DNA of 60,000 bases, taken from assembly GCA_905221605.1 (NCBI GenBank), contig CAJNDS010002169.1:157501-217500 (forward strand), in the 5' to 3' direction. Origin of the DNA: Symbiodinium natans. Lineage: Eukaryota > Sar > Dinophyceae > Suessiales > Symbiodiniaceae. The translations under genes were made by a program, and so were the position numbers. Within the stretch, counting starts at the first letter, position 1, and every line of letters starts with the position of its first letter. The notes under the pieces are model-generated. The model searched no databases, was not told where the DNA came from, and saw only the letters and a list, made by a program, of their open reading frames with translations. Shown here in pieces: positions 1-11,628 of the stretch.

Positions 1-401
1 GCAAATGTCCCAGTGCCACGAGACGATGCTGTGCAGGACTCCCCAACGATCAAGGTATGCGTCCGAGTCCGACCCTTCATCAAGGAGGAGGCAGGCGCTT
101 TGGCTCGAGCGAAAGAAAGACATGAAGAGCTTGCGGCTTGCGGCAGGGTCCACTGTGTTGTTCGCAACTGGAAATGTGAGAGCTTGAAATCGTAAACGCA
201 GTTGCAAGGGTTCCGTTCGGGGTCTAGGAGCCAACTGTAGGAGTCTATCAACCTTCAGGGTTGGGGTTTTGAGGGCTTGAGGTTTTTGACCCACTCGCCG
301 TCTCATTCAACTCACGCACTAATGTTCCAAACTTACCCGTGCCTCACTCGTCACGAAAAAGGTGGCTATGGCTAAATACACCCGAAGTGATTAGCTCCAA
401 G

Positions 402-434
<33 letters not shown>

Positions 435-1593
435 GTATACACACACTTTTGGGAAAGCAATGCTTGATCCTGTACTTGACAGAGAGTGACAAAGCGAAGA
501 GAAGGGAATAGAAAGGAAGGGAAGATCAAACGCCACATGTATGCATAAACGTGAGGTGAACATTTTTTTGCCAACTTGTGCCAGACACCAGGAATGTCAC
601 CAGTCAAAACAACAATGAGATTTTGCCAAGAAAGGATAAGGGTAAAGACCGGAAGTTAAGCCCCCTGTTGCACCAGACGCTAAAAATGGTGCAACACGAA
701 GTGAGGTGAAGGACGGTCGAACATGAAGTCCCCCAAACTACCCAACAGGGTCCATGAGCGGACCCTTCCTGGGGCCCTGCTCAAATGACATAGGAGGTTT
801 TTAGTTGTCACCATGTTCACACGCCACACGCCCGCCAAGCACTTGCGCGAGCAAGGACGCAGGCAAGAATGCGGACACTCACGCACCAAACGCGCACTCA
901 TGCACGGGCACGCACACACACACACACAAAATACAATAGGCACCCACGCGCGCACACATGCACACACATGCGCACGCATGCGCACACTTGTGCACGTATG
1001 CGCGCACACACACATGCACGCCATGCACGCACATGCACACACACACACATGCACGCACACACAGGCACGCGCATGCACGCACATGCACGCGCACGCACAT
1101 GAACGCACATGCACGCACTTCATTCTTTGTTTGACTCCTATGCGTTTTGTTTTTCTCCAGGAATACAGACAAGGTGGGGTTGTTTGACCCTTGGCAAGAT
1201 ATCATCGGTTGCGGTGGCAAGAAGCACAAACAAGATGAGGCACATATGAACACAATTAATGAGGTTCTGGTAGAACCCTCCAACATCGTCCAACAAAGCA
1301 GCTTGATCCGTTCCGTCGTGCTGCAGGTGGAGGGACAGCGATCTGGCGGTGAGTGCAAGCTCTGCATCGAGATGCCGACACTCCGCAAACATGCCGAGTA
1401 CTACTAACGATAACTTTCAAGAAAGCAGGAAGCGGAGAGCCACGCCAAAACCAAATAGGACCTCCGAATCATCAAAACAAAAATTAAATTTCTCATGCGT
1501 TTATTCATATAAACATACTTCTTTATATATGTGTATATATATATATACATATGCGTATATATGTATATGTATATGTATATGTAAATGTATATG

Positions 1594-1631
<38 letters not shown>

Positions 1632-4600
1632 CATGTATACGTAGAGATATACATATAGATAAAGTCGGCCAGAAGAGATCAGAGCGGTGGCACGTGTGTA
1701 CACGTTAAAGCATGCATGGGCTTCCCAGTCAAGGACAGAGACATCTGTGAGAATGTGGAACCCGGAGGAAACGGAGGAAGACATGTTGCTTGCATGAACT
1801 TGGGGCAAGACATGGCGAGATTCTGCTGTGCGAGGGCGATCAGAGTGTTAAGGTAAATACCTTATCAGCCGTCAGAATCCAAGCTTACGTGTATGCTGAT
1901 ACCCTCTTCGAGGCGAGCCTTCGAGTTCGATAGCGGCTTGGCTGCACCTCTCCAGTATCGTGGTTGTCTGTAGGTGTTGACGATGTTGCTCCGTCTTGCT
2001 TCTCACGCTTCCAGCATGGGGCTTTCTTGTTGCGCAGAGGTGCGCAGGGCGAAATACTAAGACATTGGTTCCGTTACTTCAGAGAACCTGTTGAAGCTGC
2101 GTTGAAACTCCGGATCTAGTCACCCATTAGCGTTCAGGAAAGGCCTGACGTTTCGTGAGTCACAAGTCTGAAGCAAGGTCCTCTTAACATGCCGCGTGCC
2201 AGGATGTTACTGGTCGCACAGCTCGGATAATCCTCTTTATGCGACACAGGAGACCCTGCAGAAGGACTGCGGGGCTAGTGTGTGCTGACACTCTTGTTGA
2301 AAAAAGCTACTCATTGACTCAGTGGGCGAGCGCTCCTCACAGGAGTTGGGAGAGACCATGTGGCTTGTCTGATAGTGCCCTGAGTCCATGAGCTTAATTC
2401 TCGTTGCCCATCTTCTGGTTTCACCTTCCAGTTGCTTTGTAGGAAAGTAGACACTGCAGACACTGTGCTTCTCATCCCAGCCGTCTGGTCGAAAGTATAT
2501 TTGTTCCAGGGCTTAGGTTTAGTCGTGGACTCTGCCCTCGCTCACGATTGCATGCGCAGTTGTGAGAGCATGGGAACCACCAGCACGGACATTCCTGGCT
2601 GATGATTTTACTACATTTCGCTGTTGCTGTTTCTGGCATTGTTTGCTTTTGATCCGGGACTGCCAAGGGCAGAGGGCGACATGCAATCTTAGGTGAAGTT
2701 GACAGTGAAAGAAGTATTCTCCGCACTGACCAATAGTACGGATCACCATGCATACGGAAGAACCGGTGTCATCTCGCTTTGTGGCTTTGCTGCTTTTGTC
2801 CAGACGGAAGTGGATTCAGGCTGGAGCACGCCATGAACGGCTTCAACAACTGCATTTTCGCTTATGGTCAGACTGGCAGCTACGGCCCTACTGCCTGAAT
2901 GCAATATTATACCATATTTCATTATTTTGTACTATGGTATCTTGTATTATAGTATAGTATATTACATGTGTGTGTAGCTATATATATATATATATATCAA
3001 CGTAGCTGGGGACCAGGCGGCAAGTCCTACAGCGTGCTTGGCGGCAAGGGGGAAGAGCGGGGCCTGCTGCCCCGCGTAGTTGAGGGGCCTCTCGGTTGCG
3101 TTGAGGAAGTGCTAGGACTTCTGATACCTTGATTTGGATGAGTCCTTCACAGGTTGTTCGACCACTTCGAGAAGCTTCCTGAGGACAGAAGGGTAGCCTT
3201 GCCAGTTGCGCATCAGCAGAGATGCAAGTTGTGTAAATGCAAGTCGGCGTTGTGCGCTTGTTCTTTGTCTTTGGCAAGGGCGCCACATACAAAACTTTGG
3301 CACCTCGGCTTGCACGTGGTTTATATCTCAAAGCCGGGTTTGCGTTGCCTTGATCCTCAACCCAGATGGATGCTTTTTGAGGTTGCGTTCATGGAAATCT
3401 ACAATGAACAGATTCGAGACCTGCTGGCCTTTCGACCGAATGGAATGCATCTGCTGATAGCTCGTTCGTAAGGACTCATTTGGCATAGAATATCATAAGG
3501 AATAATGTAGAATAATATATAATGCAATATAACATAATGTAATACAAAATAATGTGATCTAACACAATGGAATGTAATCTAATATAAAAGAATAATGTAA
3601 TATAATATAATCTCATCTAGTATAGTCTTGTATAATCAAATATAGTATAGTATAATCTAACATAGTAGAATATGACATAGTATTATATCATGTAAAATGA
3701 TATAACATAATGTCCTGCTTGTTTGCCTACACGACCGAAGCGTGGTCACGAAGGCGCCAGCCACAGACAGCGAAACCAAGAAGCTGGAAGTGAAGCAGCA
3801 CCCGGTTCTTGGAACCATTGTGCCAGGCTGTTCGCCTGCGGCCTTGTGTGACCCTAAACCCCAAACCCTAAACCCCAAACCCTAAACCCTAAAACCCAAA
3901 CCCTACACCCTGAACCCTAAACCCTTTGTTTGTTTTGTTGGCCGCTGGTCCAGGCTTGACGGAGGCGGCGGTGGCATCCTGCGAGGAGGTGCTCAACCTG
4001 GTGGACTACGGCACGCAGATGAGGCAGATTCTAAAGAAATTTGTATAATGCTATATATATATGTTAAATGTACATCTATAATCGACTCTAAAAAATATTC
4101 TTAAAATCTACGAAAAATATAGCAAAATGATATACAGTACAAAAATATAATATAATAAAGTATTATATAGTATCCTGCAATATAGTATAATACAATGGAG
4201 TATGCCACTACTGTACCTTCTTCGAATGCTTGGGGGCCTTGACATGCCTTGGCCAAGTCACAGGCATGTTTCCGCAACGGCCATGCGTCTTGTATGCAGA
4301 AGTATGTCGCCTTGCACGAAGCTCACGAAGCTCTGTGTTTTCAACTGATGCCAAGGAACGCGACAAGCAGTAGAAGCCTGCTGCCTACTCACACCCGTCC
4401 ATTGCTGAGGCCTGTGACAGTGAAGAGTTCTAGGTTTCAGCCTGAGGCCACTGCATCTTCACTTTCAAGACGTCGCTGACGGAGCCAGATCAGCCGTCCA
4501 AGGTTTCACAGCGTCTTGGCCAATGGATTCGACGGATCCTCCTCCTCCTCCTCCTCCTCGTCCTACACCTCCGCACCTTCTTCCCCGAGAGCTCTCCACC

Positions 4601-6209
4601 TGAGGACCCACTTGGTGGATTTGGCGGGCTCAGAGAGAGCCGGCCGAACGAAGGCCACGGGCGACAGGTGCGGGTGGCGGGAGAACGCACTATCCAGGGG
4701 GGATCATTTCTTTCAGCATCCCCAGTTCTGTGCACGTCAGGCTGAAAGAAGGAGCTGCCATCAATCAGAGCTTGTCAACTCTTGCAAGGAGCGCCGGTGT
4801 CGCCTTGAGGGGATGCCATGTGTCGCCATCAAAATGGGTGGCAAGTGCAGTTGGCTAGGGTCATCTCCGAGCTCGCCAAGTCCTCCAAAACAAAGAAGAA
4901 GGCCAACCCTCCCTTTAGGGAGTCGAAGCTGACCTACATTCTCAAGGAGCAGAACCTCATCGCCCTCATTCGCCCTCTTTGTGTCATTGCTTTGTGACTA
5001 ACGGTGAAACTTTCAATGCTCAGTACAGGAGTCCCTCTGCGGGAATTCCAAGACGGTCATGATGGCGGCCATCTCTCCAAACTTTCTGGACTTTGTGCCT
5101 CGGCCACAGGGGCGTGTCACAGCGTGTGCCATAAGATCTATTGTGGCTGAGGACGAGACGTTGTCGACTTTGAAGTTTGCGCAATCGGTGAAGCAGGTGC
5201 AAACGAAGGCACGTCGGTGAATACAAAGACGAAAATCGCACCTTTAACGCTTCTCCTGTCTGCAAGTTTATTCTTTGGTGCCCGCAGCCAGGCCGTGCAA
5301 AATGCGCCTTGAAAGCAGTACAGGCCGTCTTGGTCATCTCCATGCGACCAAAAGCTCGCACGGGATGGGCATAAGTGCTAAGCATGATAGTCGACCTTTC
5401 TTTCCCGGCCTTACCTCTTGACCGTGGGCACTTCTCGGACAGATATCCAGACTACGGCCTGTGCCCTGTGACGAAACCCCAGAAACTTCCACGTCGCAGC
5501 AGAAGCCTGTAGCATTGGCATGAGACTGAAATCCTTCATGTGCTCAACTGAGGCGGTGAACATGTCCAGCGTGGAGGCGCAACTTCGGGCCGAGCTGAAT
5601 GCTCTGACGCTGGGACGAGGGTGTGCTTAGAGTTAGGGAACCGCTGCAGATCTCCCAGCAGCCAATGCTGTGATCTGCCGCATGCGGATGCAACCAAGTG
5701 AGGAAGTCACAGCTGAAGATGTACGAGGAGAGCGGTTCCAGCAATCTTCAACCCCATCAGTCAACCGGAGCGAATGGGAGTATTGCAAGTCACAGAAGCA
5801 GAGACGAAGTGGACCGAAGTAGATGTGGCCAGGACGGATCACCCAATTCATCTGCAAATGTCTCCTCAGAAGAGCTGGTCTTCTTGAAGAGGCTTGAGTT
5901 CAAGATAGCGTGGTCACGAGGGCGGCGGGAATGTTGCTAACACGACGCCCCAGTCCCGAACGCAGTTCAGCAGTCCCGAGCCCTGATGAGAAGACTGAGT
6001 AGCTGCCGCTGTAGCTTGTGGAGGCGCATGGAGGAGCAGGAGCAGCTTTGCGCCTACTATGGCAAGGCACCGGCCTCAGACATAAACTTTCGTAAACTTT
6101 GGGATTCCCGTGGCTTCCAGTCGCAAAGCCTCGTAAGAGAAAGGACTGGGACAGCCTCCTCGCAGAAGAGCGGCAGCGAGCCCCAGTCTCAAGCTGGACA
6201 CAAGTGGGA
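1..6209 (+). CDS. N-terminal kinesin motor, multi-exon, 5' end outside window
   Basis: Microtubule motor ATPase. Exons fitted by phase: 1-170 (KVCVRVRPF, first motor strand), 1161-1348, 1729-1852, 2804-2878 ([11 protein letters not shown]), 3017-3086 (GKSYSVLG), 3153-3192, about 3366-3426 ([13 protein letters not shown]), about 3741-3829 ([10 protein letters not shown]), 3954-4023, about 4359-4375 (NATSSR), 4447-4492 (HCIFTFK), 4605-4667 ([12 protein letters not shown], switch II), 4741-4788 ([11 protein letters not shown]), 4859-4946 ([11 protein letters not shown]), 5029-5208 (ending [17 protein letters not shown]) and a neck exon from 5553 ([13 protein letters not shown]). Further likely tail exons lie near 5710-5930 and 6121-6209. 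All motor signatures are present in the usual order, so I read it as a working gene. The neck directly after the motor suits an N-terminal kinesin, perhaps the kinesin-3 group; the subfamily is inference. A stretch of the motor between 1860 and 2800 is not confidently found (a candidate exon is near 2314-2365). The 3' end is unknown. Confidence 0.9.
398..437. repeat. (CA)n/(TA)n microsatellite
   Basis: A pure CA run is followed by TA within the first kinesin intron. Nothing else is seen in 180-900 apart from low-grade AT-rich DNA. Confidence 0.9.
905..1115. repeat. CA-rich (CACACA/GCACGCA) repeat
   Basis: Alternating purine-pyrimidine tract of CACACA, CACGCA and CATGCA units in the first kinesin intron. 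It creates long spurious open frames on both strands rich in Cys/Val or His/Thr. Confidence 0.9.
1515..1660. repeat. (TATATG)n repeat
   Basis: Six-base TATATG/TAAATG units in the intron 1349-1728 of the kinesin. Confidence 0.9.
2879..3016 (+). other. GC-AG intron splitting the kinesin P-loop
   Basis: The exon ending at 2878 reads ...GQTG plus one base, and the exon from 3017 supplies the other two bases of Ser followed by GKS. Joined, they give GQTGSGKS, the exact Walker A motif. The intron starts GC, ends AG and carries a (TA)n run near 2970-2998. Confidence 0.85.
3480..3715. repeat. AT-rich (TAATATAA)-like tract
   Basis: Irregular five- to ten-base AT units (TAATA, TATAATA) fill the intron between the [12 protein letters not shown] exon and the next. 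A second such tract lies at about 4040-4205, also in a kinesin intron. Confidence 0.75.
3846..3926. repeat. Telomere-like CCCTAAA/CCCCAAA repeats in a kinesin intron
   Basis: About ten units of CCCTAAAC-type heptamers and variants lie inside the canonical GT-AG intron 3830-3953. Similar degenerate blocks recur across the window, so this is an interstitial repeat, not a chromosome end. Confidence 0.85.
4789..4858 (+). other. GA-AG intron in kinesin
   Basis: Removing these 70 bases joins SLSTLA to RVISELAK with the exact spacing of other kinesins. The donor is GA: a GT or GC choice nearby breaks the frame or adds residues. A second GA-AG intron of 82 bases (4947-5028) follows, joining TYILK to ESLCGNSK. 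Confidence 0.8.
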
Positions 6210-6245
6210 CGTTCCACATATCTATATTCTGTAAAAACACATACG

Positions 6246-6395
6246 TGTATATTTATGTATATATTTATGTATATATTTATGTATATATTTATGTATATAT
6301 TTATGTATATATTTATGTATATATTTATGTATATATTTATGTATATATTTATGTATATATTTATGTATATATTTATGTATATATTTATGTATATT
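6246..6395. repeat. 12-bp tandem repeat (TTTATGTATATA)n
   Basis: About twelve near-perfect copies of a 12-base unit follow the last likely kinesin exon. The open frames of repeated Phe-Met-Tyr-Ile or Met-Tyr-Ile-Tyr-Val over it are artefacts of the repeat. Confidence 0.95.
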
Positions 6396-6418
6396 TGTGG
6401 TCAGGCGTCTGGCGTCTC

Positions 6419-6545
6419 CGACGTCCCCGCCCCCCCCCCGCCCGCCCCCCCCCCGCCCGCCCCCCCCCCCCCGCCCGCCCCCCCCCCCGCCCGCCCCCCC
6501 CCCGCCCGCCCCCCCCCCCCCCGCCCCCCCCCCCCTCCCCCCCCT
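6419..6545. repeat. C-rich CCCCGCCCG block
   Basis: Runs of C broken by single G, in units of about 9-14 bases. The complementary strand has many G-runs and could form quadruplexes. It is followed at 6608-6780 by degenerate TTTAGGG/CCCTAAA and related units. Confidence 0.9.
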
Positions 6546-6607
6546 TCCGCATGGTATGGTCGGTAGAAGGGAGAAAAGGGTCTGAGGCTCCTGAGACCCT
6601 TGGGCCG

Positions 6608-6780
6608 GGTTTAGGGTTTAGGGCTTAGGGCTTAGGGACCCAAAGCCCTCAAGCCCTGAGCCCCAAACCCTGCGTAAAAACCCTAAACCTTAACACCCTA
6701 CAAGCTTTAAAACCTCAAGCCCTGAAACCCAAAAACGCCAAAGCCCTAAACCAGAAACCCGAAACCCTAACCCCGAAAAC
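6608..6780. repeat. Degenerate telomere-like repeats in both orientations
   Basis: GGGTTTAGGGTTTAGGG-type units switch to CCCTAAACC-type units within the block. No gene is visible here. Confidence 0.7.
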
Positions 6781-6894
6781 CGCCCCGCCTAGACCCGACT
6801 CGTGCTAGTTGCGTTTGCGGTGCGTGGGACTGCCTTGGTTGCGTTTGGGGTGCGTGGGAACTTTTGGGTGAATCGCTTCGTGTTTTCGGCGTTT

Positions 6895-7070
6895 TTGTCG
6901 AGAACGCCAAGAGCTTCCAGAACTTTCAGAACTTTCAGAAGTTTCAGAACTTTTACAACTTTAGAAATTTTGGAACTTTTGGAACCATTGGAACTTTTGG
7001 AACTTCTAGAACTTTTAGAACTTTTAGAACCTCCAGAACTTTTTCAAATTCAAGAGGTTTTCGAGAGCTT
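6895..7070. repeat. Degenerate (GAACTTT)n repeat
   Basis: Units such as CAGAACTTT and GGAACTTTT repeat with point changes about twenty times. The Phe/Glu/Leu-rich frames across it are repeat artefacts. Confidence 0.8.
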
Positions 7071-7258
7071 TTGGTACATTTGGTAGCTTTTGCTTGTGTG
7101 CGCATATGCGTGGGGGTGTCCCTTCCTAGGCCTTTCTTCCCCACCGCCCTCCCCTAAGACCCTCAAATAAAATCCTGAAAGCTGTACGGGTCTCCGGGGC
7201 TAAGGGGTTGCCGGGAGGCGGGCCCCCGCGCATTGGAGTCGGGCGTCTTTGGCTATTG

Positions 7259-7367
7259 GCGCGGGAGAGGGAGAGGGAGAGGGAGAACGAGAGAGAGAGA
7301 GTGTCAGGATGCAGGGGAAGGCGAAGGTGCCAATGCGGCTCTAAGTTTGCGTGAGAGAAAGAGAGAA

Positions 7368-7410
<43 letters not shown>

Positions 7411-7625
7411 AAGAGAGAAAGAGAGAAAGAGGGAAAGAGAGAAAGAGAGAAAGAGAGAAAGAGAGAAAGACAGAAAGAGAGAAAGAGAGAGAAAGAGAGA
7501 GAAAGAGAGAGAAAGAGAGAGAAAGAGAGAGAAGGAGAGAGAAAGAGAGAGAAAGAGAGCAAAAGAGAGAGAACGAGAGAGAAAGAGAGAGAAAGAGTAA
7601 GAAAGAGAGAGAGAGAGAGAGCCAG
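7259..7625. repeat. Long GA-rich purine tract
   Basis: About 370 bases of GAGA and GAAAGAGA units, almost free of pyrimidines on the + strand. Such tracts can form triplex DNA. Arg/Glu/Lys-rich and Ser/Leu-rich frames here are artefacts. 7630-8080 shows only a short (TA)n run near 7860 and no supported exon. Confidence 0.95.
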
Positions 7626-8085
7626 ATGGAGGGAGAGAGACAGAGTGTCAGGTCGCAAAAGGAAAGGCGAAGGTTGCTGCAAAACCAGCTTTTTTGTTTT
7701 TTTAACATTCCAAATCTTTTGAGGTCCACTTACTTTTGGTAAGGTTTCAAAATATTTTGAAGAAGATGCTTTTGGCCCTACATGACCAGGTTCGCACCTA
7801 AGCAGGGAGCAAGGAGAAATGCATCGGTCAATGGGGGGGGGTGTACCGTATATATGAAAACTGCATATATATATATATGTATGAACCGTAGATCGTAAGA
7901 ATATACAGGTATATAGCGTTTGGGTGCAGGGACAAGGCCTTTGAAATACACGGCTGAGACCCAACTGCTTCCCAGCTCCTTGTTTTTGGAGTTTTTCGTG
8001 GTCGCCATAAGGAATGGACACGCGGAGCCGCGCGACTGCAGTGCGAAGAATTGACAATTGCGTGTTGCCCCGCAAAGTATTGCAG

Positions 8086-11000
8086 CAGTATTTGTTTTTC
8101 GACTTTTTGCGGAGGCTGATAAGGCCCTTAAGCACTGCTACTGCTACAATGTCAACGAAACTTGCGCCGAGCCAAGGGACGTCTCTGCATCCCTCCAAGC
8201 TGGGACCTCTCTCCAAGAAGTCGCTCTCAGACAAGCGGCAGGACAGTTGGGTTCTTCGATTTTTGCTGACCATGTGGCTTCCGCAAAAGGTGCACAATAG
8301 TAGCCATGCCGAGCTCGAACGCTCGCGTCCATTCCTCCCAACGCTGCAATGCAAAAACCGAACTAAACAGCGGGATGCGAAACAGAACTTGAGGCAACAA
8401 GTGTTCTCCTCCTTGAGGGGTACAGTCTGGATAGGCGCAAAAGAGAAAGCGGTGCTGTTTGCCCAGCACGTGGCCTTTGGCCTGTCTTCAGGACCGCAGC
8501 TCTGACGAAGCTTGTCAGCAGAAGGTGCTGTTCAGATGCTGGAAATCACAGTTGCAGTGATCTCATTGTACTCCCGCGTAAGCCGTGCTAGACGGGTGAT
8601 TTAAACAACAGTGCGCAAGTGCAGAGCAGCATTTCCTCCAACTTTCATCACTTTCGTTCTTGGCTGCAGTCGCACGTTTACGAAGGGCCACCATATTCGC
8701 TACATGGGCTGCTGTGTCTGTTTCGGCTACCAGAGAAGTGAATTGCTTTGATGCCGGGGAGCGCCACAGGGGGGGTTGGTTTTAGTATGTTGTTGAGATG
8801 AACCGAGGAGGACGATGACATGGACGACGAGGATGAGGAGTCCTTCACGTGTTCCCTGCGGCTGGGCCTGATAAGACCCAGTCGAAGCTTTCACCACAGC
8901 CGACTCACATCCTTTCTGAAGGCTGGAGTTGGGGAGGCCGATTGACGAGGTGCCACCAGAAGGGATCCTTGGATCACCACGACTTCCGAGAAAATGATTG
9001 CGAGGGGGAGAGGAGGCGAGATGATCGCGAACTGCCACAACTAATTTCATCCCCCCAGACGTGGATTGCTACATGCTGCGCGTTCGAATGGGGGTTCATT
9101 GGTTTCAATATGACTGCTCTTCTGCTAAAGAGCCCCCAACGAAATGATTTCAGCGGGGGAAGGGCAAGCATTCTGAGTGGGACATGATGTTGGATCAGCG
9201 CATGGGCAACGCCGATTGTTCCGGTTACAGGGGTTTTAAGACTGCAAGCGCAGCCCAAGGAGATCTTCTTTGAGGGCACCGATTCGCAGCTCTTCTCGCT
9301 TCAGATTGATGCAAACGATTTAGCTCTACAATTTCGGGTGCCTATGATATGGAGCCTTCAGACATGGGGTGTGGAACGTCTAGAGACGGCGTCATTGAGG
9401 GTGGGGCTGGAGAAGCCGTCCCAGAGAAGCTGCGGAAGCTCAACCAATCACACTTCTGCAGCAGAGAAGAGAAATGAAGAGAAGGATGCCTTTCATGTTA
9501 TACTGTCATACTTCCACGCGTCAAAGCTCAGGGAGCTCCTTGGCAGTGGTTGGGCCGATGGCGCGCAGCCTCATGGCCCAGGGAGGTGCGCGGCCACGCG
9601 CGGAGGGCGTCAGCAGGCGGAACGCGAGATTTTGTACTCTGATTCTGTGAGTCGGCCATACTCAGCCCACCGGTAAAGCAGAGATCAGAGGCGGCTGCTT
9701 GAGCTCTCGCGCCTTGCCACGGAGACTGAAGAGCTCCTCAACAGCGGGTCAACCGGAGGCCTCCTTTCTCAAGACAAAGCATCACCTAAGTGTCACCGGA
9801 ATGGGCTTGGTAATTAGTGTGGCTCTGTTAACTTATTGCGGGCTTGGCTGCGAAGCGTCTCAGGAAAAATGTCTCTCCACGTTCTTGTCGTGGTCGACCC
9901 GCTTGACGAGGCAACGCTCGAGGCTCGGTGAGTGCCAAGTTTCACGTGCCCTAGAGCAGACTGGAAAGTTTAAAAGTCACTGTTAAAGAGTGACTGGGAG
10001 AAGAACAGCGGTACAAGTCGCGTAGAATTTTTAGAAGCGGGCCGAGCCCTGGAGGCCGGCTTGGTGGTACAAGCAGCCTCCTCGTCGTCGCTCCCGTCAT
10101 CCTGGGCATGGTGGCTTTGCATTGCATGGCCATGTTAGGAATTTGCCGCCGCTGATCCTTGCCAATCGCTTCAGACTCACTTAAGATGCTGATTCTTCTG
10201 CCCGAGGCCGCGACACGAGCCTTCCGAGGCCCTCTCCCAGACTTTGTAGCGGCTCAGCATGCTGCGCTGTGTCTGTGGCTAAGTCAGCGAACACGTCTGC
10301 TGTCAGGAGAAGGCTGAGGCGACTGGAGGAAGCAGAGTTGATTGGTGTTCTGGGCATCTCGGACTGGAGACTCGAAAGCCCACTTGCAAGCCCACTACGG
10401 ACCGTTCCAAATCACACATCTCGCCAAGTGCCGGGCCCGAGGACTGAGCTGCAGAAGCGCCTGAGCTGGCTGAAGTCCAACATGTGCCCTGCATAAGTCG
10501 AAGTTGCGATGGACTCTGTGGGGCTTGGCTAGTTGCAGGGCTGCTCCATGGTCGAAGGCATGTCTCTTGCCCTGGTTCGGCTTGGGTTCCCTGGGCGACG
10601 GCTGAGGTCAGGGTCCACGAAAAGCGCAGAAGAGATGTGGCTTGCGGCGGCGCGAGCTACTTCTGGCAGCTTGGCTCCCTTCAAAGCCCCGTCTGTAGCC
10701 CGCTCGGAATTTCTTTGGTCAAGTCCGAGTGGAGTCACAATGGCATTGAATGTGGATGGGACTTTGTGGCAGGAAGTGCCATAGAAACTCTCCAGCAAGA
10801 AAATGCGGAGATGGTCACGTGGCTGAGATGTGCACAACTTTTCTTCTATGAGCAGCCATGAGAAGATGCCCCAGGCGGCCAAAATTGCCGAGTTGGAGTC
10901 GAGGCCGGGCTTTCTGCGCATGTTTTTGCGCGCTAATATATCAACGCCAGCGCGCGCGCCGCCTTGGCCTGGCCTGCGGGCGGAGGTGAGGGGACCCGTG

Positions 11001-11595
11001 GTCCCCTGAGCCGACCCTAGACCAAGAAAACGGGTTGGCTGGTTTCTGGTTTCTGGTTTCCCCGAACGCCTTAGGCCTGGAGCCTCAGAGGATACGGCTG
11101 AATGAGGCTGAAAGATGCGGAAGCTTCGCGGCATGGTGAGAAGGCGAGGGCGATGTGGCTACGCTCTTGTGGCGTCTTGTTGAAGTTCTGTGGGCATCGC
11201 AATCCGGCACTTGCCTTGCCGTAGGAGGCCGAGCCAAAACTTCGCAGCAACTCAGATGCAAGATGTGATGCAAGCGAGTAGGGATTGGGCCTTGGCATGT
11301 GTTGGCTTCTGCTGCGCAGTCCTCTTTTGCTCATGGCAAGAGGTCAGAAGGCGAGGGATGCGGTCAAAGCTATCGCAGCCAGCTTCGAGACTGCAGCATC
11401 CTCAGCGAATGTCAGAGTTTTCTAAGGGGAGGGCTTTCAGCTGCTTTCAACATCCGCGATCCATGCACAAACTATTCAAGCAAGCACGGTGAACTTGTAC
11501 TCTTGGGCTATGCGGCAATTCTCCGGGCTAAGGCCCTTGGAGCGATCGATTCGGCCCAGTTGACCTTACAGAAAGTGAACAGTGCTAGTGCTTGA
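8086..11595 (+). CDS. Unrecognised multi-exon gene (gene A), acidic and coiled-coil parts
   Basis: No family recognised. Likely exons, each with codon-like composition between AG acceptors and plausible donors: 8086-8289 (ends DHVASAK, GT donor), about 8800-8868 (acidic, DDDMDDEDEESF), 9059-9141 (VDCYMLRVRMGVHWF), 9153-9238 (GKHSEWDMML), about 9250-9340 (PKEIFFEGTDSQLF), 9676-9789 (RLLELSRLATETEELL, heptad-like), 9864-9927 (LHVLVVVDPLDEATLEA), about 10307-10490, about 10610-10780, about 10870-10950 (QAAKIAELESRPGFLRM), 11101-11218 (RLKDAEASRHGEKARAM), about 11338-11410 (KARDAVKAIAASFETAA) and a last exon to the stop at 11593-11595 (KHGELVLLGYAAIL). It could be two genes. The parts from 9676 on are helical and may form coiled coil. 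Exon joins were not all phase-checked. Confidence 0.45.
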
Positions 11596-11628
11596 CCGGA
11601 AGCTCGAATAGAGCTTCTGGTACTTCGC

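Noticed and set aside
680-1388. Cys/Val-rich and His/Thr-rich open frames
   Set aside because: They are translations of the CA-rich microsatellite.
3846-3926. True telomere
   Set aside because: Degenerate, short and inside an intron of a gene that continues on both sides.
7341-8354. 337-codon open frame on the minus strand
   Set aside because: More than a third is Ser/Leu/Phe repeat produced by the GA tract; the rest runs through non-coding DNA and opposite a + exon.
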